Part shown: positions 1 through 27,200 of the stretch, piece by piece
Position numbering within the stretch: position 1 is the first letter of the stretch
Layout: each line of letters opens with the position of its first letter
Source: Oasisia sp. SBJ-2009
Lineage: Eukaryota; Annelida; Polychaeta; Sabellida; Siboglinidae
Assembly: GCA_964017155.1 (NCBI GenBank)
Contig: OZ024857.1
Coordinates: 41,549,216-41,613,215 of the forward strand
Direction: 5' to 3'
Length of the DNA: 64,000 bases
Notes under the pieces: generated by a model
The model's input: the letters and a program-made list of their open reading frames with translations, nothing else
What the model was told of the DNA's origin: nothing
The model's database searches: none
Position numbers and translations under genes: made by a program

Positions 1-503
1 ACGACGAAACGCACGAATACGTTACATGTTCGGCATTCATTTTATGATCGCTTAGAGCCAGTATGTAAAGGAATGTTTGCTAAGCAACCATTCACATGAT
101 AGATGGTCAATTCACCAGGAAAGTCAGAGGTCGATTTTACGGGTCCCTCGTCTTAGTTATTATTTATCTAATTTATATAATAATATATAACATAAATTTA
201 TTGCATGCTCGTGGAAATGAAAGGGCGAGAACACCATTGCCGCCTTCCGGGATGAGAGATACGCCATTGAAGTAGTATTGAATTGACGATTTGTTTTCAA
301 AACAAGCGATTGCATGTAGGGCGTATCTATGGCATACGTGCGTGTCAGGGTTTTTGTAAAATGTATCGTGTGTAACGTAACTATCAAACTTTCGCAATTC
401 ATCGATTCATAACTAACTTGTAATAGTCCTACTGGATACTATATCGTTTAACCAAGTTTCCATTTATGTTGTTTTGTAAGATAATTCTGTTCTGTGTTTG
501 CAG
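1..503. other. Intron sequence upstream of first visible exon
   Basis: I see no coding exon, RNA gene or element here. The short open frames at 160-402 on the minus strand have no protein-like composition and no splice context. The stretch is most likely intron of the immunoglobulin-domain gene, whose 5' end and signal peptide lie outside the window. Confidence 0.5.
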
Positions 504-15484
<14,981 letters not shown>

Positions 15485-15533
15485 CGCCGCCTTCCAGAGT
15501 TTATAATGTAACTGCCACTTCGTCGTCCACTTG

Positions 15534-15539
15534 AATAAA
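15534..15539 (+). terminator. Polyadenylation signal AATAAA of the Ig-domain gene
   Basis: The canonical hexamer lies 50 bases after the TAA at 15484 and is the first one downstream, giving a very short 3' untranslated region. Confidence 0.6.
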
Positions 15540-16401
15540 CTTACAAGTGATGAAGTCAGGCTGCTTTTCGACATTCTAATGAAACACGAGGTAATTGGAC
15601 TGCACCACGGTATTAAACTGTCATCATACTGTGCACGGTTGGAGTTTAGGGGTGTAAACGCTAAACAGTGCCTAATTGACATCTATATCGACAATGTCTA
15701 GTGAGAGGACATCTTACGATGACCAGAAACAACGTTAGCATGCGCAATTCGATTTAGCGCTGCTCTGTTAATAAGAGATAAACAATAACTTGTTCCACAT
15801 TACACGTGTCCGCTGGTCAAGTCAACCGTGTCTTAAGACGTTATATGAATATGTATGTGCTTCACTCCCTATTTGTGATGTATTATAAAGTATTACATTT
15901 GCTAATTGGTAGTGGTTACGTGTACCATTCATGTAATTATATTTGTCGACATATATTTGTCGATATTTCACATTTAAAAATAACGCCCCGTAAGTTGTAT
16001 CCATTTATTATAGCGTCCTTTGCTTCACCTGTAGCCTCCAGCATTTGTTTAGAATATAAATCAACAGTTTTAACATTATAGACGTATAACCTTTCGTGGC
16101 CAGAACAGAAACATGGCTGTTTGACGACATCACAGATGGCTTACAACGTCCGCAAGACGAATTGCCCTAAAACAGTACAGTATCACCTGCCAGTATAAAC
16201 GAAGCAAATGTTCCTCGGTAGCCGCCACCACCAAGAAACACAATTTTATGTAATACAAAGTGACGTCAATTCACCGTTTCTTTGTGGCATTGCATGACGA
16301 ATCACGTGCCGAGTTATGTCACCGAGTTCGACACCTACGCACGCACGCACTCCCAGCTAAATGACGCGAACATTGTTCCCTTGACGTTGTCGTGACGCGT
16401 T
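15540..16401. other. Convergent intergenic region and NUP50 3' untranslated region
   Basis: Two genes converge here. A minus-strand AATAAA (TTTATT at 16004-16009) could end the NUP50 transcript about 400 bases after its stop. No other feature is visible. Confidence 0.4.
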
Positions 16402-19400
16402 CTAACTGGTTTTCTTGGCCTCCTCGAGCTTCTGCAAGAGTTCGTCGGCGTCTTCTCCCGTCTTCACCTTGATGAGCATGCTGACGGGCTTGTTGTCGTC
16501 GCCGCCGTCCAGAGGTGGGTTCGGCACGCAGATCAGCGTCACGTTGTTCTTTCCTTGTCGACTCATCGGCATACTGCTCGACAGCATGATGTTCAACATG
16601 ATGTTGCCTGGAAGCAGCAGAAGGAAGCATGTCAAAACATCAATACAACCCCTCGCGTTGTCAGCCACACGGGAAGCCTACATGGAAGAGTCAGTCGGGC
16701 ATAATCACTCGTGTATTTGCGACCACGTAACAGTGTCATCAGTGTCAACCGTATGTGCACTTTTCACTGGGCTATTACTACCAAATCTGTAATGTCAACA
16801 CCATGACAAAATATGATTTAGATGAAGAACACAGATACTGTGTTCGACAAAAAAACAGTCACAGCAAGCTGGGTGTACTTAAGCTTAGCAATATTCTGGT
16901 CAACAAATATTGTACAAATACTGTTTAACACAGGGTTTGACATAAAAACAAGCAGTAGTACCACTCTTCATTTGGATGCTACATGTCTGTGCTTTTATAG
17001 GTAACGATCATACATATGGAAGTATATCATATTTTTACATTTCTGTGTGGGATCTTTCACTTCCATTAGCACGAACGTCACATAGATTACACCAATGAAA
17101 CTTACTGTCTGTCGCCTGTGGAAGATTCATCCGATGTGAGGTGAACAAACTAACTATATTTTTGGAATGGTAAAAGGTGACTAGAAACCACAGTTCGTTT
17201 GATAAGGAGACATTCTAGTGATTTATTGTCAAGCTACTATATTCTACAAGTTAATTGCTTACCAAGACTCGTGTCGGCCCTGATAAGCAGCTGTGTCTTG
17301 CCACTGCAAGGCTTCAGATGAAGGTTGCCCACTCCCTTCTCCTTCCAACTGTTGTCTCGCTGCACAAACAGCTTGCACCTGCAAACACACATTCTCGAAA
17401 TACAACCCTCAACAACATTGTCTTATTCTGGTTGCAACGAATCATAATTTGATGTGGGCCATTGTCATTTATTAATGTTTAACATGGCAGATTTAATGCC
17501 ATCATAATATAATGTTTTAAATAATAGAGCTTGTAAAACATCTGATCTTTTCAGATGCACCTAAATGCAGGAAAGTGGATCACATGTTTGCATGATAAGA
17601 ACGTCTCGATGGTCTCATAGAACATGAGGTAATGCATGGCAAAGCAGAACTTGGGGCTGAACACTTAGTCTTACCTCTTAGAATAGAATGCATTGTCCTC
17701 TTTGACAGTTGTCACTTCTACCTTTGGTGGCTCGTACTCATCGTCACCATTACCTGTGACAGACATCCCACCATTATATCACACCAATAACATATAATCA
17801 CATCAACACTGGCCAACCACACCATTATGTCACATCAACGTTACACTGCACCACTGTCACACCAATCACACTATTACGTCACATAAAAGTCATAAACCAT
17901 ATCCTTATATATTACACCGTTGAATCATTCTATTCTATTATGCCACACCAACCACACACACCACTGTAATACACCACACATGTGCTGTGCCCATTCCACT
18001 ATCAAACACTGGTGGCTAAAACTGGCTATACAAGGTCACTCCTACGAATCACCTCTGGAAAAAACGAATGGGCATCAAGAAAGAGAATGTTACATGATGT
18101 AAGTCAACATTCAGAGTGGAGAGGGGTAACTGCCATGCCATGGAAGGTACTTGTCCAAATCAGTCCCATTAAACATTAGTAACTACCCACAAAACTACCA
18201 GGTTTTTTCCAACATTGAACTGCAAGTCAATTTTACGAACAATCGTCTGTGTAAAATTTGGCATGAATCTTAACCAGTAAGAACCTCTTGCCCTTTTTCC
18301 GCCAAACATCTGGCACCTGAGATAATATAGAACATATAGGAAGAAAACATTAACATAAATGCAAACATACATTAGCTGAATTACAATATCAACACTAACA
18401 TTTATTATACAAATAAGTGTCCCATTAAAAATGCTGAATTTGCCCCATCACAATAACCTGGCTTCGTTCATGGAGTTCTTTTGTCATTGAGACGGATGTG
18501 TGAGAACTGAGAACTTTTTACACTAGAAGCCATTCAACGAGTCAACTCACCTGCCTGTGAACTCTGACCTGTGACCGAGCTGTCACTACCTGCCCCAGAC
18601 GTCGAGACAGCAAACGAAAATGACGACGACGCCTTAGCTTGCATGGCTGCCTTGTCCGTATCAGCCTTGAAACTGAACCCACTTGCTGGCACAGCGGGTG
18701 TGCTGGATGACTTCCCTATGCCACTCAGACTCGGAGAACCAAACCCCACGAATGTTGCACCACTCCCTAGTGTGCCACCTAGTGTCGGCGAGTGGAACAC
18801 ACCAACTGCATCCGATTTCTTATTCTCACCAAGCACAGAAGGGACGGTGCTGTCTTTAAAGGCACCGAGAGGCTTCGATGCATTGCTGGCACTACCCGCT
18901 GGACTGTTTCCGAACATGAATGTTGGCATTATGGTGGAACTTGCTGAACAGCTGGAGGAGCCACTTTGTGACACTGAAATAAATAACAAACGTTGTTTAC
19001 AATAGTAGGCTTAAGGGCAAAATGCCAGATATAAGTTGAAATCGGTGGTTTTGAGAAAAAATCCACGCTGTTTAATTGACAACTTATTTTGGATATATTA
19101 CAAATAAGAAGAAAAAACATGAGATTTATATTGCAGATTAATTTCACTAACACTATACCTGTACCGCATAATAAAAATTACTTTTCATCACACCATGATA
19201 AATCCATATATTTTCTTTTCAAATACAGTCAACACTTGGGTGGGAGTCAGTATTTGAAAGAATTCTGCATGCCTTTTACGTTTTGACCTAAATTAACCAC
19301 TGCACTAGTTCGACATGACTATATTTTTGGTTCCTGTTCAGGCAAAGTTACTGCGAAAATTATGTTACGAACTTGATGGATCACTCACTTGGTAATGTCG

Positions 19401-20359
19401 ACTGAGTGGCTAAAGTGGAGAAGCCGCTGTCGGAAGGCGTCACATCCTTCACTTTCTCGCCTTTCTCGGGGTACGTCTTCTCCAGTTCGGCCAGGTAACG
19501 TTCATAGTCGCGGAAGATCGGCGTAAGGATACAGTACGCGTTGCGGTCAACGTGATCTTTGATCCACTGCGTCACGCTCTCATTCAGACGCTTCAGCTGC
19601 TGCATGTATTTGCTATTAGACGTGCCATTTGTGTTCGTCGTGGTCGGCTTTGTCGTTGCGGTGTCACTGCTGCTACTCTTGACACTGGCTACGCCACTAA
19701 TGTTCGATGTTGTGTTGATGCCAAAGCTGAACGTGGGGGCTGACGATGCTGGTTTACTGGCTGTCAATGACGTGAACCCGGAAAATCCCTTGAAGGCAGA
19801 GGGGGCTGCCTAGATAACAGAAGAGGAGGGAAACCATTCATCGTGAGTCTCAGACTAATAAACGAGAGTTTTACGTAACACTGGAAAAAATCAACACCAC
19901 ATCACAAAGCAACTGTAATTGCCAATCAAGGTTGGGATCAATTCAAAAAGAACAAAGTGTGACAAAATAAAAATATTGAAACATTTTCCAGCAACTTTTT
20001 TTAATAAAATATTTGTTACTAATAACTTACAGATACGCTTAGAAGTGACATCATACCACACAAAAATGATCAGCTTTATAGATAAAAATTTAACCAACCT
20101 GTCCATCATTCGCAATCCTTCTCTTCGCTGTTTTGATCTGTCGTTTCTGTATGACGTCCACAGACGCAGTAGTGAATGTGCCTGCCTGATGGAGAGAATA
20201 AATAATTACGAGTGTAAGTGTAAGATCAAATCATATGGTTTAACCATTTAACTGTTTAAAGTTTTAGTAAAAGAGTGCTTCTAAGTCCTAACCTTTTTTA
20301 AGTAAAGGCCAGTTTATAATGCTCATGAACTTGAATAATCCATGTAATATTATTAAATA

Positions 20360-20410
<51 letters not shown>

Positions 20411-20716
20411 CCAATTAGATGCAAGTTCTTAGTTTAATTTGATAGCCAATTAGATGTAATGGTTATTCATGCACATGAATGCAAAAGAAGACGTGCACAT
20501 CTATCAAGTCCTATATCACAGACATCAGTGGCACAAGCTGTCAAAAATGGGCGTTCTTACAAACTGTAACAACATTACCATCCTTGCATTTATAATACAT
20601 ATTCCTAAATAAAATGTGGCTATACGTTACTTGGAATAATGTGGTATATAACGTAACTTATGTCTAAAAACTGTGTCATCCAATTAGTAAATTGTTAGGG
20701 ATTTTGGATAAACAGT

Positions 20717-20756
<40 letters not shown>

Positions 20757-20910
20757 AAGGCAGCTGACAAAATGAGGGAACATGACTGAAATGAGAGGGT
20801 CACGTAATTTATGGAATGTGTAAGGATGAAGACAACTTTACCTCTGCTGGTTCTTCTTCCTCGTCCCAGTTCTGGTCAGTCAAGTAATTGTTAGCTGCTC
20901 GCTTTGCCAT
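16402..20910 (-). CDS. NUP50: Nucleoporin NUP50, complete, 7 exons, 466 aa
   Basis: NUP50 sits in the nuclear basket and helps release cargo from importin-alpha during nuclear import. Coding exons, in transcript order: 20910-20842, 20185-20099, 19809-19389, 18973-18551, 17753-17675, 17378-17263 and 16607-16402. All have AG/GT borders and consistent phases. The N-terminus MAKRAANNYLTDQNWDEEEE and the basic IKTAKRR segment match the importin-alpha-binding region of vertebrate NUP50. FG-type motifs follow (AFKGFSGF, FSFG, FMFG, VGFG). The segment MQQLKRLNESVTQWI ... LTPIFRDYERYLAELE (about 132-170) matches the conserved middle helices. The C-terminal Ran-binding domain (about 345-460) has EPPKVEV, NAFYSKR, LLIRADTSLG, KNNVTLICVPNPP and GEDADELLQKL. 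Human NUP50 is 468 aa, almost the same length. An acceptor TATATTCCAG about 40 bases before the ATG suggests an extra 5' untranslated exon. Confidence 0.95.
20364..20409. repeat. TA array in NUP50 intron 1 region
   Basis: About 23 TA units in the intron between the first two coding exons, followed by two nearby copies of AGCCAATTAGATG. Confidence 0.95.
20718..20754. repeat. TA array in NUP50 intron
   Basis: About 18 TA units close to the first coding exon. Confidence 0.95.
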
Positions 20911-21129
20911 GGTTCTGTGTCCCTTTCTCAGATGTACGGAATTGATCTTCTGGAATATATGTGGATGCAAAGAACAATTACTTTCAGGAAACATCAATCA
21001 ATAGTTAGAAGAGCTCTACTACATGATCCTGATTCATTTTTTGGGGATAAAAATGAAGCCTTTCCAATGCATTATATAGCTTGTTTTGTGCAAATGTGAC
21101 AAATTTGTACTCTATAACACATATATATT

Positions 21130-21412
21130 ACCTAGCCACTTTGCCAGTCAGGCATTCACACCCTTTTTTGGTGGGCATGTGGATGTAAACTCCCATGCAA
21201 TTATGCGAACAAGGTTACAAGCCAGTTGAGATGTATATCATGACCTGAAATAATCTACACAAACACAGGCTTGACACTCGGTTATACCCATTTTCAAGGC
21301 ATATCTGATTTTACAAAACTTTTTTGCTCCTTGACTTTTTTACCCATCCACCACCTGTCCAGTGATATTTCTACCTGTCCAAATGATGGATGGATGGGTC
21401 TCTGCATAACGG
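21130..21412 (+). mobile_element. hAT-like MITE, copy 2, diverged
   Basis: Shares TTGCCAGTCA, GTGGGCATGTGGATG, TTTCAAGGCAT, ACCCATCCACCACCTGTCC and GGGTCTCTGCATAACGG with the copies at 55275 and 60593, with many changes. The left end is shortened, so its border is approximate. Confidence 0.65.
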
Positions 21413-22140
21413 TATGTACTAGTCACTTTTGTAATTTACCCAGTACTACATGTAGTAAACACGCTTTTTTTCACAAGAAACAGTAAATAAATTTTACATT
21501 TCAGAATGTTGAAACCAGGAGTAAATGTCAGTTTTATATTTCTTGAAATAGATTGGATTTTTTTAAGTTATAAAACGTTAAGTTACAAGGCTGCCAAGTG
21601 AATAGGTAAATGTGCACGAAATCCAGTTCACTAACAAGGCAACATGTTGCAGAATTTGGTCACTAACATTTTGAAATGTAATCAACATTATGTATGGGAT
21701 TATTCATAATTGCGAAAATTTTCCAAAGACTGTACACGGTGGGAGGGGTTGGAGGTATCTGTATACGTGTTTTATGACAATCAAAATCCAATTTTTACAG
21801 ACACTCATACGGCTGTGCAACTTCTCCAGGAAAGAGAACGAGGGGCGAGAAAGTGCTAACTTAATAATCAGCAAATGACATGCCAATGGAAAGCAGCTGT
21901 CAATTGGTGAGTAAACCCAAATTATCAATAATAATAGCATTGTCCATATATAATTAGCCTATGAAGACCCCCAAACTGATTTGTTTGCACAAACAAACCC
22001 TACAGAAACAATTTGAAATAAAAAATACAAGCGTGGTCTCTACTTATTCGATATGGGCATTTTGACAATTACTCTTCTCAATTAGATTTGTGAATAATAT
22101 TAAGATGTTACTTGATGCTGACTACGCCTAACAGTGATTC
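21413..22140. other. Non-coding sequence, nothing recognised
   Basis: AT-rich sequence without exon signals or repeats. It would be intronic if NUP50 has the 5' exon proposed at 22184. Confidence 0.4.
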
Positions 22141-23039
22141 TCGTTGCAATTTCAGCCCATAGTATGGCCCACGTGGGTTTCACCTGGACTGCGACAGTGG
22201 AGCCTGGAGCCACTGGAGGTTGGATCGGAGGTACCGGAGTTGGGGAGACGGTCCTCGATAAATATGTCTGAGGTGTCGTCAGTATAGCATTTTCAGCAGT
22301 AACAGGCTAACTAAAAATTCAAATAATAAGTAAACGTCTGGTGTTTGTGTTACTATTCACAAATGTTTCCTTGCCTGGATTAAACGCGACACTATTGCAA
22401 CCGTCAAAAACGTTGTCTACAAAACGCTGCCATTTTGGAACGACACTTGGCTGACTGCAGTCATATATTATTGCGCATTAGCAGGTGGACACCTTTAGAA
22501 CAGCGTTACATTTTAAAACGTAACTATATACACCGATATTGTTCACGTTTTTGTGTGATATATTATATTTTATGTTATTTTCATCCAATACACATATAAA
22601 TGCTAATATCCACACAATAAGCAAGACAAAATAGTTCTTAATAGGGACCTAATTTTCGTTGCATAGAACATCCGGGACCTTTCTTAGGTAATTGCTGCCT
22701 TATCACGGAGCTTGGGCAACGATTGGAGTTCAAAACAATTGCTTTCTTCCAAAGTAATAGTAATATTTATTTTTAATAACAAGTTAAAACGGTGTAAGGT
22801 GGCTGTTTTAATAGGCTACCAGAGTTTGAAAAAATTTCAGCTTAAGGTTGATAAGCTTTGGGCGAGTTTATAGCATCGGCGGAGAGTGACGGGCCCGACC
22901 GCCTCGCAAGATTTGTTTTGTGTTCCCTGATCGGAGCTGACTCAAGTTGACGGAGAGTTACGGTGTAGATGTTTTGTTTATTCGACACACGCAGTAGCTG
23001 TTGTGATTTGCAGCAATAGGCTACGGCGCACGTTCCAAG

Positions 23040-24204
23040 ATGTCACGACTTGACTTAGATCGGATACAAGCGCAGCTGAAAGTTGCAATACAGAGCCATC
23101 AGGTTGTATTTCTAAACTTGTTTGTACCCTTCCATTCGCATATTCACCTACTAGATTATGCGAGGCATCATACGCATAGATTTAGCGCTAATGTTATGCG
23201 CAACTTTACATTGCAATCTATCGTGCGTTTACATGGAATATCGATATTAGAATAACCAGTAAGTAGTTAAAACATAGTAACTTTTATTTGGCGTGATAAT
23301 TTATTGATTAATAGTCGGATAGGATGGCAGATAATGTAAATATTAGTCGGCAGGTGGCCACGTACAATGACTATTCTTGTGACTGTCAGCAGTGAATGAG
23401 TAATAACAAAAGTAAAAGAAGCATCTGTCAGATGTTGAAACATTCACTGCCCAGGTTTTGTGTGAATTTCTTCAAGCTGATGTTTGTTTTAATGTGTTAT
23501 ATTTTATTGTAGTTACTGGTTTCAAAAATGAAGAATGACCCACAGGTATAGTATTTTGTATTTTATGGCAGATTTGTTACCATTGTTTCTTTTACATGAC
23601 TGTGTAATCACAATAAAATTAACCGTGGACATGTTTAATAGCATTGCTTAAATAAATTTTCATTTAAGTATGTGGTTTAAATATTTTAGTTTCTAAATAT
23701 ATTTGTTGATAAACAACAGAAAGTCCAAATAAAAAAAAAACAGTGATTTAATTAGAAAATACTTAAACTTAAATTTTTAAAAATTGTACAGTCTAAAGAA
23801 CTTGTTGATATTTTTCAGAATTTTGCTTTGAAAGAGCAACTTCATAATCTCCAAACAGAAATCACGTCATTGAGTGAGCGACAGGTGGGTGTTGTTGATG
23901 TTTCCTTTTGTTAATCTCTATATCCTTTACTGATAACATGCATTATAAAATTGATTAGATCAAATCTGATCAATTTAGTTTTGTAGATGGGTGGTTAAAT
24001 TACATAAATTAGTTGCGGTTATTTGTTCTTATGTTCAGACAGTTGGGTTTGTTGTGCCTCTAGCTTGATAATGTCCAGTATATATGTCATGTTTGTTACT
24101 TTGTAATGTGATATATTTGTCATAGTGACTACACTTTCAGTGAACATTAGATGGCAAATGTGTACTCAACACTACTATACATTAATATAATTAATTAGTA
24201 TTAA

Positions 24205-24248
<44 letters not shown>

Positions 24249-27200
24249 ATGAAATGTGGCTGTAATAAAATATATATGTCATTTGTGACTAACACTACCT
24301 ACGATAATAAAATATATTTAATTTGCTCTCTATCTCTCTCTCCAGAAATCTGTTGTACAGCTGCTAAGAAAAGAATTGGTGAACAAAAAAGGACTGCAGC
24401 TACCATCACAGGTAAGTGGTACCCATAACCATTATGTTTATTTGACCCTAAGGAGGTACACAATTTTACAAGTACATTTATACATGCATGTATATACACT
24501 GACACAGATTATTGTACTTTAAAATATTGTTGTACTAAAAAAATTCATATAACTTATACAAATTGGGGTCAGTAGCTCCTTGTAAGACAATAATGTTGCT
24601 GTCGTAAGAGACACCCTAATTTTGTGGTAAAACATAATAATATGGTCCTTTGTACAAGGTGTCTGTCTCATATGTTTATTTGGAAGTGTTTGTTTGAAGT
24701 GAGAACGTGTATGGTGGTGAGAGGAGAGGTATGTAATTTCAGTCACAAAACACCTATCTCGGTCATACATGCCATATCAGAATATGTGTATGTGAATGTA
24801 GAATCAGGGTTAGAATTTAGCCTAACCAGCTAGCAGCCACACAAAGATAATATAATATGATGATAATACAGCAGGACAGAAAACATCTGAGTAAGAAAGA
24901 AGACATTTGTCATAGAATGATGGAACAGATCAAGAGACAAAATTGGACCTGAAAGGTACATCAGTATAATATGAGATAATTGATGGACATTGTATATCAC
25001 CACCCAGAACATTTATGATCTGGAGGTAGAGGAAGACAGGCAATAGGATGGAGAGATTAAATACTGTAGACAAACACTGGAAGGGGACCATTTGTTAGAG
25101 GGTTATGCAAGACAGGCAGATCTGGATACAGCATGCCTCCCCCAACCACAACAATTCACTGCACAATCATGATAAAGTAATTTGTCCCATTTAGAAAGTT
25201 GCAATACTTAAAATAATGGCTTTTAATAGCTAAACAATGATATGCTGTTATTGAAACAAATAATTGCAAAGTAATAGAATTTTGTTTCACCAATTACTAT
25301 CGTAAACAGGACATTGACTACAATTCTGGAATTGGCATTTTAATTCCACCTTCAACAGCTGTCACCGATTTGTCATTGCAGCAAGTCGTACCACATGGAG
25401 TCAGTCAAAACAACAACAACAACAATGACTTGAGCAAGCCGAGCCCTGCACATCAGAACCAAATGAGACCAGTGACACTCGACGGCAGTAACAACAACGG
25501 CTCCTCATCAGCCCTGCAACAGAAGAAAGTGTCACAGCTGATCAACAAGAAGCCACAGCAGCCGGTGACGCGATGCAGCTCCCCGCCCATCCGCGTTCCG
25601 CAGTACTCTATACGAAGACCACCAACTCGAATAATGGTCAGTGTTTTCAACATTTTGTTCATGTTGCCTGTTTTACAGGGTTGGGGACAGGGGTCTATTT
25701 CACTAATGTTAAGAGCCCGATTTTGCACTTTAAAATCACTTGATCCATAAAAGTGATTTTGTACACCTGAAAAGTATCAGTGCCATGACTCGCCAACGGG
25801 ACGTTGTCACTGGTGTGTCATGGAAATAGTGTCCACGGTAATATGGCAATGGATATTTTCTTTTCGGAAAAAATTATAATTTAATAAATATATTTAAGGA
25901 TGAATTTTCCTTAATAGCTTTTTATTTTAGTGAAATGGTTCCAAGGTCTCACCATTGTTAGCCATGGTTGCCAATTAAATATTTAATGGCAGTGCATAGT
26001 CTTAAAGATGATGCACACCACATAAGAAAGGAAACAAAGGTAGTTTATTCCAAGTTTTGTTAACTGCATTTACCTCTTCAAGTTCTATTTTTTATCCAAG
26101 TTCAAATTATGATGTTTGTTACAGTAATTGCTGATGTAATTTTTATTTTCCTTCTTTTTTCCATGCAGGAATGCACAAACAAATGGACTTCACAGAATTC
26201 TTCCATGCCATTGTCACCAATCAGAAAGCCAGATTTTGACGCAAGCAACTTGAAGAAGTCAATAAACAAGAAAGCTGTCAACCCAGACGAGAGAAAGGTA
26301 CTGTTTTTATGTTCCATGTGGTAATTATTTACAAGAAGTTCAATGAATCAGTTGTACTTTGCCGCTGTTAGGTCCCTGTGGTCAAACAGAGATTGACCTG
26401 GCAAGATTTGAAATGTTCAGTAAGTCGCTGTAGATGCCAGTAGTGATTACAAATGGAATATTGTATTGCAATTTCATGAGCACAATATTTTATTTGTGAA
26501 TACTATTTCATGCTTATTAATGCAATTTGACATGCAGCATACCTTTGTATATTTATTATAGAATTAAGAATAATATGTAAGTAAATGTTAAACATTTCAG
26601 TACGACAGTCCGCTGTTGCAGACGCATTGTATGTTACACTTATATATGATGTTCCTATTGATAAAATGTGTTATCGCAGCCAAAAGTTTGAGTTGAAATG
26701 ATGCAGTTGATTTTCATGACAAGTCATTGTGATCATTATTAAGTCCATTATGATCATAGTATGTAAGGGCTGTAGCACTATAATAAAAGATTGATGAACT
26801 TTGTATTTAAATTAATTAATTCCACTATAGATTGCAGCATGACATTATTCTTGTAAGTTAACATTGCACTTCTTTGACAGATGTAGCTAAGGCGTTTGGT
26901 TTTCATTCATGTTGCAGAAACTTGAATACATGGCTTCCCTGCATTTAGTCACACCAGACACACTTAAAGGTGAATATCTCTGTGAAGCGTAACCATTCTG
27001 TGTCAATATGCATGTATTGGGGGTAGGATGTGGAAAAAAATGGAACTTATTCCAAAAATGCTGCCCCCTAGTGATTATTCATTTCTTTTAGTATTGGTGC
27101 TGCCATCCTGTGGGTAAATAGTGTGGTTATTATATTGATGTTATCAATAACTGTTATTGATAATTTGTTTGCAACATTAGCAAACCACCCATTGGTACAG

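Larger units (their letters stand above)
20911..23039. promoter_or_regulatory. Divergent NUP50 / PHF21 promoter region
   Basis: 2.1 kb separate the start codons of two divergent genes. The piece 22860-23040 is rich in CG dinucleotides compared with its surroundings and directly precedes the PHF21 ATG. On the minus strand a CAG|GTGAAA donor at 22184 could end a NUP50 5' untranslated exon, joining to the TTCCAG acceptor near 20955; that would bring the two transcription starts within about 700 bases. AAAATGGCAGC on the minus strand near 22436 resembles a YY1 site. A MITE copy (21130-21412) lies in the NUP50 side. No TATA box can be assigned. All regulatory assignments are inference. Confidence 0.45.

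Noticed and set aside
22163..22270. Small plus-strand ORF beginning MAHVGFTW
   Set aside because: About 35 codons in the divergent promoter region with no conserved features. The same bases fit better as a minus-strand leader exon.
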